NCBI GenBank assembly: GCA_014376805.1
Contig: JACMQU010000155.1
Span: 1-47,106, forward strand
Direction: 5' to 3'
Length of the DNA: 47,106 bases
DNA from: Bacteroidia bacterium
GTDB lineage: Bacteria > Bacteroidota > Bacteroidia > UKL13-3
How positions within the stretch are numbered: the first letter of the stretch is position 1; each line of letters starts with the position of its first letter. The translations under genes were made by a program, and so were the position numbers. The notes below the pieces were generated by a model. The model was given only the letters and a program-made list of their open reading frames with translations. It was not told the origin of the DNA and ran no database searches. This document shows, piece by piece, positions 26,832 to 34,675 of this stretch.

Positions 26832-27623
26832 TTAAAAAAATCTTGCACACTTTATCCTACCATGTATTCTCATTACAACAGAAACCGTTAAACTCATGTA
26901 CCAATCATCATAATCAGGATTCCCGCGTTTATAAAATAATTTGTTTTGGGGAGTTCCGTAAAGTTCTACAGAGCGATCCGTTAAAGTGGCAGATACAATT
27001 CCGCCATCTTTAAACCTATTCGCCACATCTGGATAAACGGTACTTACATCATCAATATAATCTGTAAAAGTTTTGCGAAACCCCAGTTGGCCTTCTATTG
27101 CAAATCTGTTATTAAACATGTATTTATAGCCAATACCAAATGGAATAGCCAAAGATGTTCTGCTATACAATACATTTTCCGTTTGATAGTCCCTGAGATC
27201 ATAATATTTATCTCCTAATTTTGCCTTTGGATTAAACATAAAAGCGGCTATCCCTACAAAAACAAAGGAGGTCATTTTTTTATCAAGTACAAATGGTCCG
27301 TATCTCAAATAATTAAATTCAACAACAGCAGCGAATTCAGAAATATTACTTGTAAAACTAAGGTTACGATCTTTATTAAAATCAAAATTTTTATCATTTC
27401 CAGAAACCAGGAGCTGATTATACTCCGCTTTAAATGCGATCGTATTACTTAGGTTCAGCCGTATAAATGTACCTGCTGTTCCATGTGTTTCTTTTAACTT
27501 AATCTGAGGTGACAGATCTCCCCAATAATTACAAACTCCCCCCTGAATCCCAAATTCAACTTTCTGTGCTTTAACAAATAAAAAAACACTCATACCTATC
27601 AACAAAAAAACGAAATTTTTCAT
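26832..27623 (-). CDS. porG: PorG-like DUF6089 outer-membrane protein (second copy)
   Basis: A secreted beta-barrel-like protein with signal peptide MKNFVFLLIGMSVFLFVKAQ. It is followed by VEFGIQGGVCNYWGDLSP, the DUF6089 opening shared with the T9SS protein PorG. A first Met eight codons earlier exists, but it would overlap the preceding gene, so the ATG at 27623 with the clean signal peptide was chosen. FKAEYNQLLVSGNDKNF, FVGIAAFMFNPKAKLGDKYY and FGIGYKYMFNNRFAIEGQLG mark barrel strands, and it ends IHGRIKCARFF. The position just before uppS matches P. gingivalis porG. It is a diverged copy of the upstream neighbour. Which copy serves T9SS cannot be told. Confidence 0.8.
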   Translation of the reverse strand: MKNFVFLLIGMSVFLFVKAQKVEFGIQGGVCNYWGDLSPQIKLKETHGTAGTFIRLNLSNTIAFKAEYNQLLVSGNDKNFDFNKDRNLSFTSNISEFAAVVEFNYLRYGPFVLDKKMTSFVFVGIAAFMFNPKAKLGDKYYDLRDYQTENVLYSRTSLAIPFGIGYKYMFNNRFAIEGQLGFRKTFTDYIDDVSTVYPDVANRFKDGGIVSATLTDRSVELYGTPQNKLFYKRGNPDYDDWYMSLTVSVVMRIHGRIKCARFF

Positions 27624-27631
27624 TGTGTATT

Positions 27632-28546
27632 TTATAAGGAAGGACAACCCTGGCCTTTAAATCTGATAACATAAGAAAAGGTAATGCCGCACATAATATA
27701 CATATCCTGGTGAAGCAACTTTCTGTCACTTCTAGCGTTATTCTCACTAAAAAGATAATTAAGTCCCAAAGGTTTGTCTGTATTTGGATCATTGGCTGGA
27801 TCTAGTTCCCACGACCTGTCTGATAGTAATAAAGCAGTTTTACCCGTTGCCCCTCCAATTACAAATCGATCACCATATTTACCACCCACATCATCCATAT
27901 AATTTGTAGTGGTAAAACGCAGCCCAGCCTCAAAACCAAGAAAAAAATCATCACCTATTTTCTGTCTAAACCCTATACCAACCGGTATACATATAGTGGT
28001 TAGCGCATATTTTTTAAACGAATTATAATTTGTAGACCCCTGCCCTTCTGTACCTAATGGCTGTAACTCTATAGTTTTACCCATAAATTTTGTTTTGGGG
28101 TTAAAGTTAAACACCCCTATCCCCGCAAAAACATAAGGTAAGAACGGACGTGCAGAATAATATTTAAGGTCGTTAGGTAATAAATTATATTCTGCATGAA
28201 CCGAAAATTCGTAAATATCAGTGTAGAAATTAAGGTTTCTCATTTTATTAAATTCAACATCGGCAATACCCTCATAAGTACGTTTTGCTGCCACAAAATT
28301 TTTGTCATCGCCTGATACTCTACCATAACCAATAAAACCCTTTACGGCAAATCTTGGAGAAAAATTATAACGCCCAAAAAAGGCACCCGATAAATGAGTT
28401 TCCTTAAGTACAATAGTTTCATTGCTTAAATCACCCATATAATTAGAGGCACCAAGCAATAGGCCCACTTCAATATGTTGTGCTCTTAAAACAAAAGCAG
28501 AAATGACTAATAAGGAAAAAACTATAGATCTTTTGAATTGTAGCAT
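27632..28546 (-). CDS. porG: PorG-like DUF6089 outer-membrane protein (first copy)
   Basis: A paralogue of the next gene. It has the signal peptide MLQFKRSIVFSLLVISAFVL-RAQ, then IEVGLLLGASNYMGDLSN. FAVKGFIGYGRVSGDDKNF, FAGIGVFNFNPKTKF and IPVGIGFRQKIGDDFFLGFE follow, and it ends SYVIRFKGQGCPSL. The frame extends 14 codons further upstream, but the ATG at 28546 gives the better signal peptide and lies 5 bases after a perfect TATTTTTG promoter box. It has about 40 more residues than the second copy, mainly in loops. Eight bases separate the two copies. In the known T9SS, PorG is the outer-membrane partner of the PorK/PorN ring. Here that role is inferred from family and locus. Confidence 0.8.
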   Translation of the reverse strand: MLQFKRSIVFSLLVISAFVLRAQHIEVGLLLGASNYMGDLSNETIVLKETHLSGAFFGRYNFSPRFAVKGFIGYGRVSGDDKNFVAAKRTYEGIADVEFNKMRNLNFYTDIYEFSVHAEYNLLPNDLKYYSARPFLPYVFAGIGVFNFNPKTKFMGKTIELQPLGTEGQGSTNYNSFKKYALTTICIPVGIGFRQKIGDDFFLGFEAGLRFTTTNYMDDVGGKYGDRFVIGGATGKTALLLSDRSWELDPANDPNTDKPLGLNYLFSENNARSDRKLLHQDMYIMCGITFSYVIRFKGQGCPSL

Positions 28547-28551
28547 AATAG

Positions 28552-28559
28552 CAAAAATA
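28552..28559 (-). promoter_or_regulatory. Candidate -7 box before the first porG copy
   Basis: TATTTTTG on the minus strand is a perfect TAnnTTTG, five bases before the ATG at 28546. A TTTG lies about 22 bases further upstream, slightly farther than the usual 19-21. It would make porG-uppS-bamA-ompH-ompH a transcription unit of its own. Confidence 0.5.
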
Positions 28560-28602
28560 TGAAAAAACCTTAAGAAAACTGCAAACATTAACGCAAAAGC
28601 GA

Positions 28603-28974
28603 TTAAAATTGATACAATTTTGAACCGAGCAGGATAATGGCAATAATTAATGCTGTAAAAGCCAGAATAAACACAGCCCCTGCTGCCAGATCCTTAACTT
28701 TTCCGGCTGCCTCCTGAAATTCGGGAGAAACCAGATCAACCAGGTGTTCAATTGCCGAATTAAAAATTTCGGCACCTGTTACCATCCCAATACACATAAT
28801 TATTATCGACCATTCTATCAGAGATAGGTTTAAAGCCGCAGATACGGCTATTGTAAGCATAGCTGCAATTAATTGAACCCGAAAGTTGTATTCATTACTT
28901 ATTGCGAATTTAAGGCCATTTAAAGCAGGTTTAAAGGACTTGATTCTGTCTTTCCAGCTAAAAGATTTTTTCAT
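28603..28974 (-). CDS. dgkA: Diacylglycerol kinase family membrane protein (DgkA-like)
   Basis: A small integral-membrane lipid kinase. Three hydrophobic segments (LIAAMLTIAVSAALNLSL, EWSIIIMCIGMVTGAEIF, AAGAVFILAFTALIIAIILL) surround the conserved core AEIFNSAIEHLVDLV and GKVKDLAAGAV. Length is 123 from the ATG at 28974. An earlier in-frame ATG (29001) would overlap nadK by 26 bases; the later one, two bases after the nadK stop, fits family length better. Members phosphorylate diacylglycerol or undecaprenol. With uppS in the same cluster an undecaprenol substrate is possible. The phosphoglycerol transferase at 42957-44861 would produce diacylglycerol. Neither can be chosen from sequence. Confidence 0.88.
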   Translation of the reverse strand: MKKSFSWKDRIKSFKPALNGLKFAISNEYNFRVQLIAAMLTIAVSAALNLSLIEWSIIIMCIGMVTGAEIFNSAIEHLVDLVSPEFQEAAGKVKDLAAGAVFILAFTALIIAIILLGSKLYQF

Positions 28975-28975
28975 A

Positions 28976-29869
28976 TCAAACTCTGAAATTCCGGTTATCA
29001 AAACCCCACATCAGTTTTTCGCGTAAAGTTTTAAGGTAATTTTCTCCATTAGCACGCAGCAGGTTCAAACTAAAATCCGCTTTTTTTATTGCTAACTGGG
29101 TTTTGTTATCAATACTTTCAGACCTCGAATCAAGGGTTGCTAAAAAACTGGAACTTCTACCCTCAATTTCAAAAGAAATAACATTCTGATCAGAAATAAT
29201 AATGGGTCTTACATTTAAATTGTGAGGTGCTATGGGGGTGATTACAAAACTTTGAGAGGCCGGATAAAGGATAGGCCCACCGCAACTTAAGTTATATCCG
29301 GTAGAGCCAGTGGGAGTAGAAACAATTAAACCATCACTCCAATATGAATTTAAAAACTCTCCGTTTATGTAGGTATGAATTGTGATCATACTGGAACTGT
29401 CTTTCTTATGAATTACAAAATCATTCAATGCGTATTTTACTCCTTCAAACATTTGCTCATCCGACTCCAGTTCAAGTACTGTTCTTTTTTCTATAAAATA
29501 ATGTCCTTTTTCTAATTCATTTAAAAAAGCCGGCGCATCATGAGCTGGCAATCCGGCCAAAAATCCAAGTCTGCCGGTGTTTATTCCCATTACAGGCGTT
29601 TCTGCTTCTCTTATAAAACCTAGTGTGTTTAATATCGTTCCATCTCCACCTATGCTAAACACAAAATCAATGGAGGCAGAAACAAAATCATTATGCGAAT
29701 CAAATGTTTTTTTATTAGCAGGTATTTTTATGCCACTACTTAAACAATCTTCAAAATATTTACGATAAACAATGTATTCAATGCGGTTTTTTTCCAAGGC
29801 ATCAAAAAATTGCTGTATTTCTGTAAAACGTTCCGTCTTAAAATATTTACCGAAGATGGCTAAACGCAT
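28976..29869 (-). CDS. nadK: NAD kinase
   Basis: A cytosolic ATP-dependent phosphorylation of NAD to NADP. It shows the GGDGT motif at 74-78 in VFSIGGDGTILNTLG. It also has GINTGRLGFLAG, NDFVIHKKDSSSMI, SDGLIVSTPTGSTGYNLSCGGPI and ITPIAPHNLNVRPII, all standard NadK blocks. Length (297) is normal. It starts three bases after the CBS gene and is followed directly by dgkA. CBS-nadK-porG-uppS-bamA is a recurrent order in Bacteroidota. Confidence 0.96.
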   Translation of the reverse strand: MRLAIFGKYFKTERFTEIQQFFDALEKNRIEYIVYRKYFEDCLSSGIKIPANKKTFDSHNDFVSASIDFVFSIGGDGTILNTLGFIREAETPVMGINTGRLGFLAGLPAHDAPAFLNELEKGHYFIEKRTVLELESDEQMFEGVKYALNDFVIHKKDSSSMITIHTYINGEFLNSYWSDGLIVSTPTGSTGYNLSCGGPILYPASQSFVITPIAPHNLNVRPIIISDQNVISFEIEGRSSSFLATLDSRSESIDNKTQLAIKKADFSLNLLRANGENYLKTLREKLMWGFDNRNFRV

Positions 29870-29872
29870 AAT

Positions 29873-30535
29873 TTAAGTATTTAAATATTTAACGAGCCAT
29901 TGATACCTGTCATCAAACGACTGATTAGAATCGAGAAAAGAATTGGTAAAAATAACTTTATAACCGAAACGTTCAAGGCTGGCAATTACATGGGTAAGAA
30001 ATTGTTTATTTAATTTGATAGAAACATGAAGTGTATTACCGGTGTCTTTAAGTGTTATCACCATCAGGTGAATTATTTTAGCTTCATTACTTTCACATAT
30101 TCTTGATATTTCTGCGAGAGAATATTGTATAGCTTCCATTTCCAGAACTATAATAGAACCTTCCTGCATGAGCGAAGAGCCGGAGAATGTTTGCAGAGCA
30201 ATATCCTGTGCTGCTATCACGCCTACATACTGCCCATCCGTATTTATAACAGCAAGGGACGTTAAGTTATACTGATATAAAATAAACCAGATTTCAAATA
30301 CATGAATATGTTCCTGAATGCAATAATGATTAACGTCAGTTTGTAATAATTCTTCCACTTTTTTATCACTGTTTTCCATCAATGATTTTTCGCTTACAAA
30401 GCCAAGCACTCTTAAATTATCAACAACCGGCAATTGTTTAACCATCCAGTCGCCCATAAACATTAAAGCAGATTCGGCCTGATCCGATTTTTTTAAAGGG
30501 AATATTTCGCTTGATATAAATTGCTTGGCGAACAT
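29873..30535 (-). CDS. CBS-domain protein with a C-terminal ACT-like region
   Basis: A 220-residue cytosolic protein. Residues about 1-120 form a CBS pair (QLPVVDNLRVLGFVSEKSLM, LAVINTDGQYVGVIAAQDI), a module that senses adenosine nucleotides in other proteins. Residues about 130-205 (GSIIVLEMEAIQYSLAEISR, KIIHLMVITLKDTGNTLHVS, LERFGYKVIF) resemble an ACT-like ligand-binding fold. Proteins of this shape lie next to nadK across Bacteroidota, but their role is not established. It sits four bases from both neighbours. A regulatory role for NAD kinase or the envelope operon is only a guess. Confidence 0.85.
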   Translation of the reverse strand: MFAKQFISSEIFPLKKSDQAESALMFMGDWMVKQLPVVDNLRVLGFVSEKSLMENSDKKVEELLQTDVNHYCIQEHIHVFEIWFILYQYNLTSLAVINTDGQYVGVIAAQDIALQTFSGSSLMQEGSIIVLEMEAIQYSLAEISRICESNEAKIIHLMVITLKDTGNTLHVSIKLNKQFLTHVIASLERFGYKVIFTNSFLDSNQSFDDRYQWLVKYLNT

Positions 30536-30538
30536 AAA

Positions 30539-31303
30539 TTACTTACTTAAATTTTTTTGATAAAATGCATCGGCAATTTTATTAAATTCATGCGGACGTT
30601 CCATCATAGGAGCATGTCCGCATTTATCAATAAAATGCTTTTCCGAAGCAGGAAAAAGTGCATGAAATTCATCACACACTTCGGGTGGGGTTATAGTATC
30701 TTGTTTGCCCCATATTAAGCAAACAGGTATTTTAATATTTGGAATATCCTTTCGCATATTATGTCTGATGGCAGATTTGGCCATCGTTAATATACGCAGC
30801 AATTTCCCTTTATCCTGCAGCGTTTCATATACCTCATCCACCAGTTCTTCTGTAGTAGAAGCAGGATCATAAAATGTAAGACTGATTCTATCCTTCATGT
30901 AAACTCTATCTCCCTTGCGCGGATAAGATGCGCCAAAAGCGTTTTCATATAAACCAGAACTTCCTGTAAGAAGCAGGGTCTTTACTTTAAAGGGATGCTT
31001 TTTAATATAAACTAATGCTACATGACCTCCTAAAGAATTACCTAATAAGTTAACTTTGGTAAACTTTTTATATTCAATAAATTCATCAATAAAATTAGCA
31101 AGTCCTTCCACGCTCAATTTTAAAATATTCATCTCAAAAATAGGCATTAATGGAATCACTACCCTATAATTTTTGCTGAAATGATTCAATACATCTTTCC
31201 AGTTACTTAATGCCCCGAATAAACCATGTAGTAACAATAGCACTTCACCTTCGCCTTCATCGATGTAATTAAATTTATTTTCCTTACGTATATGGTACTC
31301 CAT
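30539..31303 (-). CDS. Alpha/beta-fold hydrolase
   Basis: A 254-residue cytosolic alpha/beta hydrolase. The catalytic triad is visible: nucleophile S90 in NLLGNSLGGHVAL, acid D202 in CLIWGKQDTITP, and H230 in DKCGHAPMMERP. The oxyanion segment LLLLHGLFGALSNW lies near residue 25. A cap region of about 60 residues follows the nucleophile. Members include esterases, MenH-like and epoxide-type hydrolases; the substrate cannot be assigned. It stands three bases before the CBS gene and 33 bases after the amidotransferase gene, so it is in the same operon. Confidence 0.88.
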   Translation of the reverse strand: MEYHIRKENKFNYIDEGEGEVLLLLHGLFGALSNWKDVLNHFSKNYRVVIPLMPIFEMNILKLSVEGLANFIDEFIEYKKFTKVNLLGNSLGGHVALVYIKKHPFKVKTLLLTGSSGLYENAFGASYPRKGDRVYMKDRISLTFYDPASTTEELVDEVYETLQDKGKLLRILTMAKSAIRHNMRKDIPNIKIPVCLIWGKQDTITPPEVCDEFHALFPASEKHFIDKCGHAPMMERPHEFNKIADAFYQKNLSK

Positions 31304-31336
31304 GCAATGCTTTTACAAAGTCAAATATATGTAAAT

Positions 31337-31915
31337 TTAGGAATGAGCAATTTTTTTTACCTGAATAAAAAAGTTTTTTAATAATTCAAGTCCAAATTCT
31401 GTTTGACAACTTTCAGGATGAAATTGCAAACCCCAAACGGGCAGTGTTTTATGAGCAAAACCCATAATTTCAGTTTTGCATAAACAGGTTAGTTCCAACT
31501 CATCAGGTAAGTTTACTAATACCAGTGAATGATAACGTGTAGCATAAAAATTTTCAGGTATCTTATCAAATAAAACATTGCCATTATGTTTCATCTCATC
31601 AACTTTTCCATGTCTTGGCAAAATCGCTTTTTCTAACTTTGCTCCAAATATTTCACCTAATGCCTGATGACCAAGACAAATACCCAACACAGGTTTATGT
31701 TGAACCCACTTTACTAACAAAGGTTTTAACATGCCTGCATCATCCGGTTTTTGCGGCCCCGGGGATATAACCAACGCATCAAATTTATTCAAATCCATTT
31801 CCATCAGGCTGTAAGCATCATTCCTTATTACTATGCAGGAGGAGGCACATTGTTCTATCTGATCCCTCAACATATAAGTGAATGAGTCGTAATTATCTAT
31901 CAGTAAAACGTTCAT
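31337..31915 (-). CDS. pabA: Aminodeoxychorismate/anthranilate synthase glutamine amidotransferase subunit
   Basis: A class I glutamine amidotransferase that supplies ammonia to a chorismate-using partner (PabB for folate, or TrpE for tryptophan). Its catalytic triad is C80 (GICLGHQALG), H166 and E168 (LQFHPESCQTEFG). The start MNVLLIDNYDSFTYML is typical. Length (192) is normal. No trpE, pabB or other trp gene is in the window, so the folate role (pabA) or a shared role is more likely than a dedicated TrpG. It follows the GT9 gene with a one-base gap. Confidence 0.85.
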   Translation of the reverse strand: MNVLLIDNYDSFTYMLRDQIEQCASSCIVIRNDAYSLMEMDLNKFDALVISPGPQKPDDAGMLKPLLVKWVQHKPVLGICLGHQALGEIFGAKLEKAILPRHGKVDEMKHNGNVLFDKIPENFYATRYHSLVLVNLPDELELTCLCKTEIMGFAHKTLPVWGLQFHPESCQTEFGLELLKNFFIQVKKIAHS

Positions 31916-31916
31916 G

Positions 31917-33059
31917 TTACTGCAATAAATTGTTTATCTCAGTAATCACTTCGGCAGTTTGTATTTCATCAATAGAAAATGTTGATCCATATTTAACCGC
32001 TTCCATACGATCATTTTCATTCATATATTTTTTTAAAAAAGTGGCGGGATAAATAAACTTTAAATGCTTATTTAATTTTTCCGGATATGGCGTAAATCGC
32101 TTATAATGATTTGCATTTGAGATGCACACTGCCGGTGTATTAACTGCGGCTGAAATATGAAGGGTACCTGAATCGTTGCAAATCACAAGTCTGGCTACAG
32201 ATAAAATTGCTGGTAATTTATCTAAAGTATCAATTCCACAGCGGTTATGTAAATAGCCCTCATTGTTCTGATCTGTCATTAATGCTCCCAATGCATAATC
32301 TTCTTTTCCCCCACAAATAAAAATTTCATAAGCATACTTTTGATGCAGATATTCCGCAACCGTTTTAAATTTTAATGGCGACCATCGCCGCAGGGCAGCC
32401 TGTGCTCCGGGCAAAATAACAGCCAGTTGTTTTCTATCATTCTTTTCATTTATATATGGTGCCGTTAGTTGTATGGTCTCTTCTGTAACAGTTTCAAAAA
32501 AATATTTCATCCGGTCAAATTCAAAAAAAATATGCTCCGGTATTTGAATAAGCTTTGTATAAAATTTATTACTGATAGTGTGAAAGAGCGGGATCTCACT
32601 TACACTGTCTCCATACATTCCAATTTTATGCTCCGCAGTAGTGCTCCTAATTATAGAATCCCCCATTAAAAACTCCCTTGAATAGGTGGCATTTAAAATA
32701 TACGTGTATCCTTTTGCATTAATTTCAATAAGTTTTTCTCTGCGGTAAACAGTAACATTCTGAAATTGAAATTTATCTATAAAAATGAAATGATCTACCA
32801 GATCCTTATCGTATTTTAAGCATAATGGTTTCCATATTTCATTACCTATTAGTGTTAGGCTAAAACCCTTAAATTTTTCGCTTTGCTTAATTGATTTAAT
32901 AAAATTGCGGAACAAAATATAATCTCCGATGGCTTCTGTTTTTATAATTAACAGCGCTTTATGCTGTATGCTTACCGATGGCTTCATAACCGGATCAATA
33001 AACCAGTATTTAATACATTTTAAAACGTGCTTGGGCCTAATAAACCTGTTTAAATTCAT
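31917..33059 (-). CDS. Family 9 glycosyltransferase (heptosyltransferase-like)
   Basis: A GT-B fold enzyme, likely adding sugars to lipopolysaccharide at the inner membrane. It has the family N-terminus ALLIIKTEAIGDYILFRNFI, which corresponds to the GD.(L/V) acceptor motif. The C-terminal half has LAVILPGAQAALRRWSPLKF and VICNDSGTLHISAAVNTPAV, the heptosyltransferase donor-site block. At 380 residues it is near the family norm. There is a polar, basic N-terminal leader (RFIRPKHVLKCIKYWF) that could bind the membrane. It sits 75 bp after the patatin gene and one base before pabA. Donor and acceptor are unknown. Confidence 0.85.
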   Translation of the reverse strand: MNLNRFIRPKHVLKCIKYWFIDPVMKPSVSIQHKALLIIKTEAIGDYILFRNFIKSIKQSEKFKGFSLTLIGNEIWKPLCLKYDKDLVDHFIFIDKFQFQNVTVYRREKLIEINAKGYTYILNATYSREFLMGDSIIRSTTAEHKIGMYGDSVSEIPLFHTISNKFYTKLIQIPEHIFFEFDRMKYFFETVTEETIQLTAPYINEKNDRKQLAVILPGAQAALRRWSPLKFKTVAEYLHQKYAYEIFICGGKEDYALGALMTDQNNEGYLHNRCGIDTLDKLPAILSVARLVICNDSGTLHISAAVNTPAVCISNANHYKRFTPYPEKLNKHLKFIYPATFLKKYMNENDRMEAVKYGSTFSIDEIQTAEVITEINNLLQ

Positions 33060-33134
33060 AGCGTTGGGATTGGCGAATCTAATTATTAAAACATGCTATT
33101 CAAAAAACAACTGATAGTATCTCCTTAAACTTTA

Positions 33135-33893
33135 TTATATCCCTGCTTTTTTTGAAAGTAAATCTTTGGTATAAGTGTACCCTATGTCGAAAATTTTTCT
33201 TGCGGCAGAAACTTTAAACAAATGAAAATTTACCAATTCAGGGGGTTCAATAAAAATATCGCAATGGGCTATGTTGTGCAGCATATTGGCTCTTAAACCA
33301 ATATGCACAATTCTATCTGCCACATTTCTTGTGCTAAGAGATTTTGTTTGCACTTTAACCGGATTCACATATACCCCAATAATTTTTTCACAATAGCCTA
33401 ATAAAGGCTGCACCGGCAGGTTATTCATCAACCCCCCATCTACATAATAAGTTCCATTTATCTGATGCGGACGCAAAACCAAAGGGAAGGAAGCGGATGC
33501 CATAACAGGATCTATCAGCGCACCTTTATCAAAATATTCAATCTGAGCCAGGTTAAGATTGGTGGCTGCAATGGTTAATGGAATCTTCAGCTCTTCAAAG
33601 GTTTTAGCCCGTAACACTTTTTGCAGTGTTTTTTGTAAACCATCAGGCTTTAATAAGCCCACATGAAAAGTATTAAAATGAAGTAATTTATAAATATCAA
33701 TCCGGATAAAAATTTCAAGGATCTCATCGGGATGGTAGCCGTCAGCATAAAGTACACCGGCAATTGCTCCGGCACTCACACCAGATATTACATCCGGATA
33801 AATGCCTGCTTCTTCCAGTGCTTTTAATACACCTATGTGAGCAAATCCCCTTGCTCCTCCGCCAGATAAAACTATACCGTTTTTATATTCCAA
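33135..33893 (-). CDS. Patatin-like phospholipase
   Basis: A 252-residue lipid acyl hydrolase of the RssA/YchK type. It has the oxyanion motif GGGARG at 11-16, catalytic S40 in GVSAGA, and the dyad Asp D152 in VDGGLMNNLPV. MASASFPLVLRPHQI is also conserved. No signal peptide is seen, so it is probably cytosolic or inner-membrane associated and acts on membrane phospholipids. It starts nine bases after the Crp/Fnr regulator, which suggests co-expression with it. Confidence 0.92.
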   Translation of the reverse strand: MEYKNGIVLSGGGARGFAHIGVLKALEEAGIYPDVISGVSAGAIAGVLYADGYHPDEILEIFIRIDIYKLLHFNTFHVGLLKPDGLQKTLQKVLRAKTFEELKIPLTIAATNLNLAQIEYFDKGALIDPVMASASFPLVLRPHQINGTYYVDGGLMNNLPVQPLLGYCEKIIGVYVNPVKVQTKSLSTRNVADRIVHIGLRANMLHNIAHCDIFIEPPELVNFHLFKVSAARKIFDIGYTYTKDLLSKKAGI

Positions 33894-33902
33894 CTCCTGC
33901 CA

Positions 33903-34613
33903 TTATACCGAAGCATGTGAAATTTTTTCGAGTGCCTCTTTATCAATAATTCTTATTTTTTTACCTTCCATATCAATAAATTTATCGTTTCTGAATTCCG
34001 ATAAAAGTCTGATAACCGTTTCTGTTGCAGTGCCAACAATATTTGCTATATCCTCTCTCGGAAGGGTTACAGAAATAAGTGTGTTATCGGTATCTCCCCT
34101 GTCTTTAAATGTTTGCTGTAAGAACAACAAAGTTTCTGCCAGTCTTTCGCGCACACTTTTCTGTGCCAGACTCTGAATTCTTTCATCAGCCAATCCAAGA
34201 TCATGGCATAATGATTTAAGCATGTGTTTATTCAGGTTTGAATTATTTTCAAGAACTTCTATAAAAATATTTTTTGGAATGAAACAACAGGTAGTATCTT
34301 CAATGCAGGTTGCAGTTGCCACCAAAGGTTCATCGGCAATTAAAGCTCTGTATCCCAAAAACTCCCCTTCCCGGGCAAAGCGGATTATCTGCTCTTTACC
34401 ATCTTTGTTTGAACGTGTTAATTTTATAGCTCCTTTAGTTATGCAGTAAATACCCAATGAAATATTATCTTCATAAAAAACCGGCTGCCCTTTTTTGTAA
34501 TGACTGCACGATTTACTGGCATTCAGTCTTTCTCTTTCCTGTTCTGTACACCAGGATAGAAAAGAAATATTTATCACATCGAAATAATCGTTATCAGGTT
34601 GATTCTTTTGCAT
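33903..34613 (-). CDS. Crp/Fnr-family transcriptional regulator
   Basis: A 236-residue regulator with an N-terminal cyclic-nucleotide-binding-like beta-roll (about 18-135: KKGQPVFYEDNISLGIYCIT, SNKDGKEQIIRFAREGEFLG). A dimer helix and a winged helix-turn-helix follow (about 165-225: LPREDIANIVGTATETVIRL). Cysteines are scattered and do not form the four-Cys cluster of oxygen-sensing FNR, and the effector is unknown. It heads the block ending with patatin and is 62 bp downstream of the M61 gene. It could control the envelope operon that follows, but this is inference. Confidence 0.92.
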   Translation of the reverse strand: MQKNQPDNDYFDVINISFLSWCTEQERERLNASKSCSHYKKGQPVFYEDNISLGIYCITKGAIKLTRSNKDGKEQIIRFAREGEFLGYRALIADEPLVATATCIEDTTCCFIPKNIFIEVLENNSNLNKHMLKSLCHDLGLADERIQSLAQKSVRERLAETLLFLQQTFKDRGDTDNTLISVTLPREDIANIVGTATETVIRLLSEFRNDKFIDMEGKKIRIIDKEALEKISHASV

Positions 34614-34675
34614 AACAACACCTTTACATAAGTTCCTTTTTAATAAGATTACGTTAACAATATTAAAATGCTAAG

